Part shown: positions 1 through 8,061 of the stretch, piece after piece
Layout of the letters: each line of letters starts with the position of its first letter
How positions within the stretch are numbered: position 1 is the stretch's first letter
NCBI GenBank assembly: GCA_003553085.1
Contig: PUPH01000034.1
Span: forward strand, 1 to 37,446
Direction of reading: 5' to 3'
DNA length: 37,446 nucleotides
Source: Thermoplasmata archaeon
GTDB lineage: Archaea; Thermoplasmatota; Thermoplasmata; Halarchaeoplasmatales; Halarchaeoplasmataceae
Notes under the pieces: generated by a model
The model's input: only the letters and a program-made list of their open reading frames with translations
What the model was told of the DNA's origin: nothing
Database searches by the model: none
Position numbers and translations under genes: made by a program

Positions 1-1
1 A

Positions 2-52
2 GAACTACCGCAGCTTGCGATCGTAGGCTGTTTCAGGAAGGAGACGGGGTGA
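2..52 (+). CDS. C-terminal tail of an upstream gene (partial)
   Basis: The window opens inside what is probably the end of a preceding gene in the same operon. Frame 2 reads ELPQLAIVGCFRKETG and stops at TGA (50-52); that stop lies inside the GGGGTGATC that serves as ribosome site for the next gene. Frame 1 is also open to a TAG at 55-57, so the frame is not certain. Too little remains to name a product. Confidence 0.3.
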   Translation, partial: ELPQLAIVGCFRKETG

Positions 53-57
53 TCTAG

Positions 58-906
58 ATGGAAGGCTACCTTTATTATCCTGGATGCACTTTAAAAACAA
101 AGGCCAGCGATTACGAGGAAAGTGCCATGGCGGTCATGGAAGCCCTGGGTAAACCCCTGGTTGAGATGGACGATTGGTACTGCTGCGGTGCCGTACAATC
201 GCTTACCACCGACGACCTCATGCATCAACTGGCACCCATACGTACTATGTGCTGTGCACAGGAACAGGGAGAGAAGGAATTGGTCACCCTCTGCGATATG
301 TGTTACAACGTATTGAAACAGGCCAACGAGAGGGTCCGGGAAAATCCTGATGATCTTGAAACCATGAATGAATTTCAGGACGAGGATCCGGATTACCTGG
401 CGGAGGTCGAGATATACCACCTATTCCAGATCTTACAAGACATGAAAGATGACATAAGGAAGAAGATAGTTAACCCACTCAGTTCACTGCGAGTGACGCC
501 CTATTACGGCTGTATGTTATTGAGACCGGAAAAAGCGGCAATAGACGACACTGAGGACCCCTCCGTCATGGAGGAACTCCTGGAACTGACAGGTGCCGAA
601 GTCATCGATAACCCAAAGAGGACGGAGTGCTGCGGTTCTTACCACACCGTTAACAGGAGTGATATAGTGGAGAAAAGGGTGAAGGAGATAGTGGGACGTG
701 CCGTGGAAGACGGTGCTGACGTCATAGTACTTTCCTGCCCCCTTTGTCAGTTCAACCTTGAATATCATCAAAAAACGACGGAGTTCGAGGTACCCGTTCT
801 TTATCTTACCGAGCTGTTGGCTTTAGCTTTCGGCATCTCGGTAGGGATGAAAAAGCATAAGATAGACCCGATCAAAAAATTCAAAGAAAAGGATATCCTG
901 GAGTGA
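58..906 (+). CDS. HdrB-like CCG-domain protein (heterodisulfide reductase B / TfrB C-terminal half type)
   Basis: This 282-residue protein has two cysteine-rich CCG domains: C10, C42-C43, C79 and C82 in the first, C152, C191-C192, C227 and C230 in the second. In HdrB and in the C-terminal half of methanogen thiol:fumarate reductase TfrB, such domains hold the unusual 4Fe-4S clusters that reduce or form a disulfide. No membrane segment is visible, so it should act in the cytoplasm. GGTGATC at 47-53 lies 5 bases before the ATG. The iron-sulfur subunit starts 5 bases downstream and the flavoprotein follows, so these three genes look like one enzyme in which TfrB is split in two. The physiological thiol is unknown; CoM/CoB cannot be assumed outside methanogens. 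Confidence 0.85.
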   Translation: MEGYLYYPGCTLKTKASDYEESAMAVMEALGKPLVEMDDWYCCGAVQSLTTDDLMHQLAPIRTMCCAQEQGEKELVTLCDMCYNVLKQANERVRENPDDLETMNEFQDEDPDYLAEVEIYHLFQILQDMKDDIRKKIVNPLSSLRVTPYYGCMLLRPEKAAIDDTEDPSVMEELLELTGAEVIDNPKRTECCGSYHTVNRSDIVEKRVKEIVGRAVEDGADVIVLSCPLCQFNLEYHQKTTEFEVPVLYLTELLALAFGISVGMKKHKIDPIKKFKEKDILE

Positions 907-911
907 TATGA

Positions 912-1613
912 ATGGCTGAAGAGGAAGATAAAAAAATGATAGAGATATACGTGATGGGAAGGCGATATAAAGTTCCCGAGGGGCTGACCATCATGACCGC
1001 CCTGGAATACGCTGGATACAAGTATGTGAGAAGCTGTGGATGCAGAGGAGGCTTCTGCGGCGCATGTTCTACCGTGTTTAGGAAGGAAGGTGATTACAAA
1101 TTGATGATGGATCTTGCCTGCCAGACCGCTGCTGAAGATGGGATGTTCTTGGTACAGCTCCCCTTCGTTCCTGCGGTACGTGCGGAGTTCGAGATCGACG
1201 AGTTGAACATAGAAGAGAACGACAACGTCATGTTGGAACACTATCCCGAGATAGCCCGGTGTGTTTCGTGTAATACATGCACAAAATCCTGTCCCCAAGA
1301 CATAAAGGTAATGGATTATGTCCAGGCCTCCCTGAGAGGCGATATAGACAGAGCGGCAAAACTTTCCTTCGACTGTATCCAATGTGGATTGTGTTCCATA
1401 CGCTGTCCTGCGGATATAAAACACTATCATCTTGCACAGTTGGCCCGTAGGATAAAAGGTCGATACATCGATCCTAAGAGTTCAGAACTTGAAAAGATGG
1501 TGCAGGAGCTAAAAGAAGGCAAGTACGACGAAGAGCTGGAAAAACTATGCGATATGTCCGAAGAGGAGTTGAAGAAAGTGTACGATGAACGAAAATTCCA
1601 GAAGGAGGGCTAA
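912..1613 (+). CDS. Fumarate reductase/succinate dehydrogenase iron-sulfur subunit ([2Fe-2S] plus two 4Fe-4S, SdhB/HdrC type)
   Basis: The 233 residues contain a ferredoxin-like [2Fe-2S] domain with C42, C44, C49, C52 and C70, then an alpha-helical domain with two CxxCxxCxxxC clusters (C117, C120, C123, C127; C155, C158, C161, C165). This is the architecture of SdhB/FrdB and of the N-terminal half of TfrB. It should pass electrons between the flavin of the next gene product and the HdrB-like subunit. One difference from classic SdhB is that the last two clusters are both HdrC-like 4Fe-4S motifs. GTGA overlaps the upstream stop and lies 5 bases before this ATG. The charged C-terminal 45 residues are helical and poorly conserved in kind. 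Confidence 0.87.
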   Translation: MAEEEDKKMIEIYVMGRRYKVPEGLTIMTALEYAGYKYVRSCGCRGGFCGACSTVFRKEGDYKLMMDLACQTAAEDGMFLVQLPFVPAVRAEFEIDELNIEENDNVMLEHYPEIARCVSCNTCTKSCPQDIKVMDYVQASLRGDIDRAAKLSFDCIQCGLCSIRCPADIKHYHLAQLARRIKGRYIDPKSSELEKMVQELKEGKYDEELEKLCDMSEEELKKVYDERKFQKEG

Positions 1614-1615
1614 AG

Positions 1616-3271
1616 ATGAGTGACGGTTATCCAGAGTATATGAGGAAGTCTATAGAGAAGGTTGAAGCGACCAGGGAAAAGCGCGCGAGTATCGATTTTG
1701 AACGTATGAAGCCTGAAGAATCTCAGGAGACTTTAGATAATTTCCACCCAGATTACAGAAAGGAGGGAAAACACGAGCTAAAGGTGGGGCCCAGCAAAGG
1801 AGAACTGGCGCCGATCGAACTGGCAGAACTGCTGGAATCGCCCAGCATCATAGATCCTTCTGAGATAGATCTCTCACAAGTGGATTACGATGTAGAGATA
1901 TTGATAGTCGGTGGCGGTGGTGCAGGGACGGTAGCCGCTCTGTGGGCGATAAAAGAAGGTATCGACCCCAAAGATATACTGATCGCCACAAAGCTGCGCC
2001 ACGGAGATTCCAACAGTATGATGGCACAGGGAGGTATACAGGCGGCGGATAAAGAGGTCGATTCACCGGTCACCCACTATCTGGACGCTATCGGAGGAGG
2101 ACACTACACCAACCAACCGGATCTATTGAAAGCATTGACAAGGGATGCACCGGAGATAATCAAATGGCATGAGAAACTGGGGATAATGTACGATAGGGAT
2201 GAAAACGGAGAGTTCGTAGAGCTACCCGGAGGAGGTACTTCACGTTACAGACTTCATTCTGCAGGGGATTACACCGGTATGGAACTGATGCGTGTGTTGA
2301 TGGACGAATCCCGTAACAAAGGTGTTCCTGTGCTCGAATTCGCACCGGCGGTTGAGCTGCTCACGGATGAGAAGGGGAACGTGGGCGGTGCTCTACTCAT
2401 GAACTTAGAAACTAACGAGTACTACGTGGTCCGTGCAAAGTCCACGATCATGGCCACCGGTGGTTTCGGAAGATTACACGTTCAATCTTACCCGACATCG
2501 AACCATTACGGCGCAACGGCCGACGGTCTGATCATGGGCTACAGAGTGGGCATACCATTGAGAGACATGGACAGCGTACAATACCATCCTACCGGAGCGG
2601 CCTTCCCTGATCAGGTCATAGGACTGTTGGTGACCGAAAAGGTACGAAGCCTTGGAGGACAACCGGTGAACGCAGACGGTGAGCTGTTCGTTAACCCCTT
2701 GGAACCAAGGGATGTCGAGGCCGCCGCCATCATCCGGGAATGTTATGGTAAAGAGAAGGGTATAACCACACCTACGGGGATGAGAGGAGTATGGCTGGAT
2801 AGTCCACTCATAGACTTCAAGGAGGGCGAAGGTACCGTGGCCAAAAGATTACCCGCCATGGTACGGCAGTACGAAAGGTTCAACATAGATATGACCAAGG
2901 ATCCCATACTCGTTTTCCCGACGCTGCACTACCAGAACGGAGGTCTTGTGATCAACGCCGATTCTTCCACGCCCGTAGATGGGTTATTCGCCGCAGGAGA
3001 AGTTTCAGGCGGTGTACACGGGAAGAACAGGTTGATGGGTAATTCTCTACTGGATTTCAACGTATTCGGTAGAAGAGCGGGGATCACCGCGGCGAAGCAC
3101 GCCAGGAGATCACAGAAGCCGTCTAAATTGACCCTAGATCACCTCTCCAAGTACAACAAAGAGCTCAAAGATGCCGGGATCGAAAGGAAGAACCCGTCTC
3201 CAATGTTACTACCTGAATACAGAGGTAAGAGAGTATTAGAAAGGCACCTGGACGTTCAGGTGACACTGTAG
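1616..3271 (+). CDS. FAD-binding fumarate reductase/succinate dehydrogenase flavoprotein (TfrA/SdhA-like)
   Basis: This subunit should interconvert succinate and fumarate. The Rossmann motif GGGGAG is at 99-104, AQGGI at 137-141, the substrate motif HPTG at 324-327, HYQNGG at 438-443, and GEVSGGVHGKNRLMGNS with the key arginine R472 at 461-477. The usual FAD-linking histidine in S-H-T is replaced: the matching position is N133 in DSNSMMAQGG, so FAD is probably bound non-covalently. There is an odd charged extension of about 90 residues before the FAD domain, while the C-terminal helical domain is short. No membrane-anchor subunit follows; the operon runs into KorD with a GGAGG site overlapping the TAG stop. 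Aspartate oxidase is an alternative by fold, but the HdrB and iron-sulfur partners argue against it. Confidence 0.88.
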   Translation: MSDGYPEYMRKSIEKVEATREKRASIDFERMKPEESQETLDNFHPDYRKEGKHELKVGPSKGELAPIELAELLESPSIIDPSEIDLSQVDYDVEILIVGGGGAGTVAALWAIKEGIDPKDILIATKLRHGDSNSMMAQGGIQAADKEVDSPVTHYLDAIGGGHYTNQPDLLKALTRDAPEIIKWHEKLGIMYDRDENGEFVELPGGGTSRYRLHSAGDYTGMELMRVLMDESRNKGVPVLEFAPAVELLTDEKGNVGGALLMNLETNEYYVVRAKSTIMATGGFGRLHVQSYPTSNHYGATADGLIMGYRVGIPLRDMDSVQYHPTGAAFPDQVIGLLVTEKVRSLGGQPVNADGELFVNPLEPRDVEAAAIIRECYGKEKGITTPTGMRGVWLDSPLIDFKEGEGTVAKRLPAMVRQYERFNIDMTKDPILVFPTLHYQNGGLVINADSSTPVDGLFAAGEVSGGVHGKNRLMGNSLLDFNVFGRRAGITAAKHARRSQKPSKLTLDHLSKYNKELKDAGIERKNPSPMLLPEYRGKRVLERHLDVQVTL

Positions 3272-3281
3272 GAGGACCCAA

Positions 3282-3530
3282 ATGATAGAAGTTAACGAAG
3301 ACTACTGTAAGGGATGCAACCTATGCATACTGTACTGCCCTCGTGATGCGCTCGTCGAGAGCGAAGAGTTGAATAAAAAAGGAGTGCATCCCCCGGTGGA
3401 AGTCGAGGATAGATGCAACGGATGCAGATTGTGTGAGCTGATCTGTCCCGACTTCGCCATAGTGGTTGTAGAGGATGATAGACTACCCAAGATGAAGAGA
3501 ACTAAAAAATGTTCTGGGATGATAAAATGA
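3282..3530 (+). CDS. korD: 2-oxoglutarate:ferredoxin oxidoreductase delta subunit (2x 4Fe-4S ferredoxin)
   Basis: An 82-residue ferredoxin with two complete 4Fe-4S motifs, CKGCNLCILYCP near residues 9-20 and CNGCRLCELICP near 46-57. In four-subunit archaeal 2-oxoacid oxidoreductases the delta subunit carries electrons from the thiamine centre to free ferredoxin. It starts 10 bases after the flavoprotein stop with GGAGG at the right distance, and its TGA stop overlaps the preferred ATG of KorA (ATGA). The order D-A-B-C matches archaeal Kor clusters. By itself the sequence could be any small dicluster ferredoxin; the neighbours decide the name. Confidence 0.88.
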   Translation: MIEVNEDYCKGCNLCILYCPRDALVESEELNKKGVHPPVEVEDRCNGCRLCELICPDFAIVVVEDDRLPKMKRTKKCSGMIK

Positions 3531-4681
3531 CCACTGACCTTGAAAAAGTGAAAGAAGTGTTAGGTCCGAAAAAACAGTTCGTGCACGGAGATACCGCCGT
3601 TTGCTACGGCGCACTCTTGGCGGGCTGTGATTTTTACGGCGGCTACCCAATAACACCGGCTTCCGAGATAGCTGAGATGATCGCCAGCCTTATGCCTAAG
3701 GTCGGAGGCGTGAATATCCAGATGGAAGACGAGATAGCCAGTATGGCTTCTATCATAGGAGCCTCCTGGACGGGAGCCAAGGTGATGACCGCAACCAGCG
3801 GACCTGGGTTCTCACTCATGCAGGAGAACATAGGTTTTGCCTACATGTCTGAGACACCGGCTGTTGTGGTCAACGTTCAGAGATCCGGACCATCCACAGG
3901 TCAACCCACTCTGGGAGCCGAAGGAGACATGATGCAGGCAAGATACGGTTCTCACGGAGATTATCAATCGATCACACTTTCACCCAACACCATACAGGAA
4001 ACCTTGGAATTCACCATAAAAGCCTTCAATCTGGCGGAAGAGTACAGATCTCCGGTCTTTTTGATGATAAGCGCAGACCTGGGACACATGAGAGAGATGA
4101 TCACCATCCCGGATGAAGTCGATCTAGTATATAGAAAAACACCCAAGGTACCGCCGGAAGAATACGTCCCCTTCGGAAAGGGGAAATATGGTAAAGAGAA
4201 GGTGCCTGAGTTCGCTCCATTTGGTACCGGTTATAGAACGTATGTAACGGGATTGACGCACAACGAGTTCGGTTTCCCGGCAACCGACGATCAGCAGGAC
4301 CACGACAAGTTGATACGAAGGCAGATAGAGAAGATAACCGATGACAGGGAAAAACTGACTGATATCGAAGAAAGGATGATGGACGACGCAGAGATAGCAC
4401 TGGTATCCTACGGTATAGCAAGCAGGAGTGCACTGGGAGCACTGAAGATAGCTCGGGATCAGGGGAAGAAGGTCGGTTACTTTAGACTGAAGACCATCTG
4501 GCCTTTCCCGAAGAAGAAGATCAACGAACTTTCTCAAAAAGTCGATAAGATCGTGGTGCCGGAGATGAACACCGGGCACGTATATCACAGGGTGAAAGAG
4601 TATGCCGACTGTGAAGTGAAGTTGGTGAGCAAGATAGGCGGAGAGATAATTTCACCGAAAGAGATACTCGAGGAGGTATGA
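3527..4681 (+). CDS. korA: 2-oxoglutarate:ferredoxin oxidoreductase alpha subunit
   Basis: This is the pyrimidine/transketolase-type alpha subunit of the 2-oxoacid:ferredoxin oxidoreductase family, about 384 residues. Recognisable parts are the N-terminal GDTAVCYGALLAGCDFYGGYPITPASEIAE region, the QMEDEIASMASIIGASWTGA stretch, and SGPGFSLMQE, all typical of KorA. It forms the main catalytic assembly with KorB. I chose the ATG at 3527, which overlaps the KorD stop, over an in-frame ATG at 3509 that lies inside KorD. The KorB gene begins inside its stop codon. 2-oxoglutarate is favoured over pyruvate or branched-chain acids by the D-A-B-C order and the fumarate reductase-like neighbours, but substrate cannot be fixed from sequence. 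Confidence 0.9.
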   Translation: MTTDLEKVKEVLGPKKQFVHGDTAVCYGALLAGCDFYGGYPITPASEIAEMIASLMPKVGGVNIQMEDEIASMASIIGASWTGAKVMTATSGPGFSLMQENIGFAYMSETPAVVVNVQRSGPSTGQPTLGAEGDMMQARYGSHGDYQSITLSPNTIQETLEFTIKAFNLAEEYRSPVFLMISADLGHMREMITIPDEVDLVYRKTPKVPPEEYVPFGKGKYGKEKVPEFAPFGTGYRTYVTGLTHNEFGFPATDDQQDHDKLIRRQIEKITDDREKLTDIEERMMDDAEIALVSYGIASRSALGALKIARDQGKKVGYFRLKTIWPFPKKKINELSQKVDKIVVPEMNTGHVYHRVKEYADCEVKLVSKIGGEIISPKEILEEV

Positions 4682-4683
4682 TC

Positions 4684-5547
4684 ATGGCCGATAAAAACGA
4701 AGTCGATGTTATAGACGGAAAACAACTACAGGATAAATACCTAAGAGAGGAGATGATGCCGCACATATTCTGTAATGGATGCGGACTCGGTAACGTCCTG
4801 GATTATGTTTTATGGGCTGTTGAAAAAGAAGGACTCGATCTTGATAAAACAGTATTTCTATCCGGGATAGGATGTTCTTCACGTATACCGGGATACATAA
4901 ACGCCGATGCCCTGCACACCACTCATGGAAGGGCGCTGGCATTTGCAACGGGTGTGAAGATGGCAAATCCCGACCTGAACGTGATAGTTTTCACTGGCGA
5001 CGGAGATTGTATCGGTATAGGTGGAAACCACTTCATACACGCGCTGCGAAGGAATCTAGACATAACGGTCATAGCTGTGAACAACTACATATACGGGATG
5101 ACCGGAGGGCAGGTAGCACCAACAACACCAGAGGGGCATATAGGGACTACCGCACCCTACGGAAATATCGAACCACCCTTCGATATGTGTGAGATGGCAA
5201 AGGCGGCTGGAGCAACATACGTAGCTCGATGGCCGGTTTTCAGACCACATCAGCCCATCAATTCCATAAGGGAGGGTATTCGAAACAAAGGATTGAGTTT
5301 CATAGAGATGATGTCACCCTGTACAACCGCCTACGGTAGACGTAACCGCTTCAGAAAGATAGAGGATCTCTGGGCCTTCTACGAAGATAAAACCATCCTC
5401 ATAGAAGAGTATGATAAGATAGATAGGTTCGGTACGGAAGAAGAGAAAGAGGAACTCGATGACAAGATCAAGATAGGTGTGTTCAAACGTTCTACTAGAA
5501 AACCATTGGAAGAAAGATACCGTGACCTTCTGGAGGAGTTCAAATGA
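4684..5547 (+). CDS. korB: 2-oxoglutarate:ferredoxin oxidoreductase beta subunit (thiamine diphosphate-binding)
   Basis: The beta subunit binds thiamine diphosphate and magnesium. CNGCGLGNV appears near the N-terminus, GIGCSSRIPGY follows, and the ThDP motif GDGDCIGIGGNH...NN sits mid-protein, followed by YGMTGGQVAPTTP, which is characteristic of this family. Length (about 287 residues) is normal. The in-frame ATG at 4678 touches AGGAGGT (4671-4677) with no spacer; the ATG at 4684 has a 6-base spacer and is preferred. The gene lies between KorA and KorC with overlapping ends, so translational coupling is likely. Confidence 0.91.
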   Translation: MADKNEVDVIDGKQLQDKYLREEMMPHIFCNGCGLGNVLDYVLWAVEKEGLDLDKTVFLSGIGCSSRIPGYINADALHTTHGRALAFATGVKMANPDLNVIVFTGDGDCIGIGGNHFIHALRRNLDITVIAVNNYIYGMTGGQVAPTTPEGHIGTTAPYGNIEPPFDMCEMAKAAGATYVARWPVFRPHQPINSIREGIRNKGLSFIEMMSPCTTAYGRRNRFRKIEDLWAFYEDKTILIEEYDKIDRFGTEEEKEELDDKIKIGVFKRSTRKPLEERYRDLLEEFK

Positions 5548-6074
5548 GAAAAAATATCAGGTTGTGTGGCAGCGGTGGACAGGGGATCATGACCGCTGGT
5601 TATATCCTCGGTAAAGCGGCTAGTGTGTTCCACGATTACCACTCGGTACAGACACAGTCCTATGGGCCGGAAGCACGTGGAGGCGCCGCACGTTCCGAAG
5701 TCATAATCTCTGACGAAGAGATAGGATACTTTGGACTCCCTCAAACGGAGTACATGATGGTCATGTCCCAGGCCGCCTTCGACAAATACAACTTCGATCT
5801 CACCGAAGATGCGATAGTCGTTCTGGATCCTAACCTTGTTCCGTATGCCGATTACGATGGAGCTTTCGAGGTCCCGGCCACCAAGCTAGCAGAGAAACTG
5901 GGTAACAAGATCGTGGCGAACATCGTGATGATCGGTGCCTTCAACGAAGCCGCGGACCTGGTGCCGTATGAAGCTCTTGAAGAGTCCGTCAAGGATAGTG
6001 TGCCGAAGCGCTTCATCGACCTCAACATGGAGGCTCTGAAGAAAGGAAAGGACTATGTCAAAGGGCTGAAGTGA
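5544..6074 (+). CDS. korC: 2-oxoglutarate:ferredoxin oxidoreductase gamma subunit
   Basis: A 176-residue gamma subunit. The N-terminal GSGGQGIMTAGYILGKAA and the later SYGPEARGGAARSEVIIS are hallmark stretches of the gamma domain, which helps form the CoA-binding side of the enzyme. It overlaps the end of KorB by 4 bases (ATGA) and closes the operon; the convergent FlaJ-like gene ends 1 base further on. Together with KorD, A and B it makes succinyl-CoA from 2-oxoglutarate and CoA while reducing ferredoxin, or the reverse in a reductive pathway. Confidence 0.91.
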   Translation: MRKNIRLCGSGGQGIMTAGYILGKAASVFHDYHSVQTQSYGPEARGGAARSEVIISDEEIGYFGLPQTEYMMVMSQAAFDKYNFDLTEDAIVVLDPNLVPYADYDGAFEVPATKLAEKLGNKIVANIVMIGAFNEAADLVPYEALEESVKDSVPKRFIDLNMEALKKGKDYVKGLK

Positions 6075-6075
6075 T

Positions 6076-8061
6076 TCACCATACAAGGAACATCCGACCC
6101 ATTATAGCGACTCCGGACAGTACTGCGGTACATACTAGTAGGACAGTTCCCAATTTGAACTTGAATTCTACCGGATCGGATTGATATTTTATACCGACGG
6201 TGAAGTAGGTGATCACCGCACTCATGGTGAGTAGATAACCCACGACGACCATGGTGAAGTGGTCGGGAGCGATGGTGCTCTGGCCGGATATATCCATGAA
6301 GACACCGTGCAGCATGGAGTAAAGGGCCACGATTATCCCCATAACAACCGGGGCGAAGAACATGGAAGTCGCCTCCATCATCTCTACGGATTGAGAAAGT
6401 TCCGATCTGATATTGCTTTCCATCTCCTGCATATCCTTAAGGTATTCCGCATTCTGTAGGATGATCATACCTGCATCCTGGGGACTCTTCTTGGATGCAG
6501 ATATCACTGATTTCATACTTGCTTTAACCATCCGGGACGGATAGTGATCCAACAGTCCATCTCGCCCAAATAACACCATTTCCAATGGCATCCTCTGCAG
6601 CATCATCATGTTGGATATCTTTTTGAAAAGATCTCCCACTCGAGAACCCTTCATACTCTGACTCGTCTCCTCTATGGCTTTCTCCAAGGACTTACCTTCT
6701 GCCATCCTGCTCCCTAACTGGAATAAGGCATCAGGAAATTCTGTTTCAAGTTCGAGTATTTCTTTTCGCTTCTTTTTGGCGTCCCAAGGATCTTTTAACA
6801 GATAGTATGAAACACCTACCACAGGAGCCCATATCCATGCGAAGGGCATGAACATATCTAGCTGGGCTCTCAGTAGATAGATGACGATGGTACCGACCAA
6901 AGTGATGGAAAGTGGGACCCAATACGGCACTCTTACATCGGATCGGGTTTCCGGTAGCGAGGTGGTACCCGGTCTATTGATGAGTATCTTGTATGAATAA
7001 GCGAAGGCTCCCAGGGGGATGATCACATTCATCAGGAGTACCACGTGGGTAAGTGATAAGCCACCACCTTCAGCGGCGGTCTCTTGATATATGCTGGTCA
7101 TGTCTAAACCGCCTATGGTCAGCATAGGTAGCATAGCACCTATGATCAAGGGCAATAATATACCCAAAGCAAAGAGAACGGTGGTTGGTGTTCTTAAGGA
7201 GTTGGCAAAGTCTCGTATCTTCTGTTTTGTACCGGTGATGATTATATCGTTAGCCCTCTGTAAGGTCGCCTCCAGGCCCTCTTGTGTGTTCTCAAGGACA
7301 GAGGATCGTATGACATATAGGGCTCGTTTGAGATCATCGTTCCACTCCCCCCACTCGATGGCTAGATGCATCAGAGACTCCTCCAAGGAGCTTTTCTTCC
7401 TTAGATAGACGTGCCAAATCGTTCTGGAGAGGCCGGAAGACATGGGCTCTTCCACGTTCTCCGCAGAAAACAAGACGGCTTTATGGAGTGAGGGGGTGAC
7501 CCTCATCGACATGGTCAGATAGTTGATCGCCTCTGGTGCGGAACCGATCGTTTTAGCTTTCAATCTCTCAGCCAATATCTCTGGGTAGTTGGCTATGAAT
7601 ATCAATATGCACAGTGGAACACCTAATGACAATGGGATGATCCAGAGTAGAACATCGATCATATCGAGGCCTACGGTCAGATGAACAATTGATGTACCAA
7701 ATATCACCAGTAGAAACCCCAACAGTGCTCCGAAGACTGCAAACAGTAGTACCTCTTCCTCCTCTAGATCCATACCTACGAATTCAGCAGTTTTTTTGAA
7801 ATCTTCTTTTTTATAACTACGTTCGATGGTTCTGAAACTTTTCTCTGCTTTGGTCAGTTGTTTTTTAGCTCTGCCGTACTCATCGGAACCTTTACCATGT
7901 ATTATCATAGATTCGTTCAGTCGGTTCTTTGCAGCCTTTAATTCTCTCCTCCGTTTAAGATAATCTGATCGTTTGTCTTCCCTTTTCTCGATGATGTCTT
8001 TTCTCTCCGTACCGAATCGATCGTTTACAGCCCGACATAGTTTGTGATAAAGATCAGACAT
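6076..8061 (-). CDS. FlaJ/TadC-like type II/IV secretion system membrane protein
   Basis: This 661-residue protein is the platform membrane protein partnered with a FlaI/TadA-type ATPase. It has a long charged, probably coiled N-terminal part (residues 1-95), a first membrane pair near 100-160, a cytoplasmic T2SSF domain, a central membrane cluster around 290-420, a second T2SSF-like domain (LFQLGSRMAEGKSLEKAIEETSQ near 440-560), and membrane segments at the end. This is the two-domain layout of archaeal FlaJ relatives. The ATG overlaps the end of the ATPase gene, so the pair is co-translated. No pilin or archaellin gene is next to it, so whether it builds a pilus, an adhesin or another exported fibre is open. 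Confidence 0.82.
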   Translation of the reverse strand: MSDLYHKLCRAVNDRFGTERKDIIEKREDKRSDYLKRRRELKAAKNRLNESMIIHGKGSDEYGRAKKQLTKAEKSFRTIERSYKKEDFKKTAEFVGMDLEEEEVLLFAVFGALLGFLLVIFGTSIVHLTVGLDMIDVLLWIIPLSLGVPLCILIFIANYPEILAERLKAKTIGSAPEAINYLTMSMRVTPSLHKAVLFSAENVEEPMSSGLSRTIWHVYLRKKSSLEESLMHLAIEWGEWNDDLKRALYVIRSSVLENTQEGLEATLQRANDIIITGTKQKIRDFANSLRTPTTVLFALGILLPLIIGAMLPMLTIGGLDMTSIYQETAAEGGGLSLTHVVLLMNVIIPLGAFAYSYKILINRPGTTSLPETRSDVRVPYWVPLSITLVGTIVIYLLRAQLDMFMPFAWIWAPVVGVSYYLLKDPWDAKKKRKEILELETEFPDALFQLGSRMAEGKSLEKAIEETSQSMKGSRVGDLFKKISNMMMLQRMPLEMVLFGRDGLLDHYPSRMVKASMKSVISASKKSPQDAGMIILQNAEYLKDMQEMESNIRSELSQSVEMMEATSMFFAPVVMGIIVALYSMLHGVFMDISGQSTIAPDHFTMVVVGYLLTMSAVITYFTVGIKYQSDPVEFKFKLGTVLLVCTAVLSGVAIMGRMFLVW

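Noticed and set aside
801-1430. 209-codon open frame on the minus strand
   Set aside because: It lies fully opposite two well-recognised iron-sulfur protein genes and its sequence has no protein-like domain.
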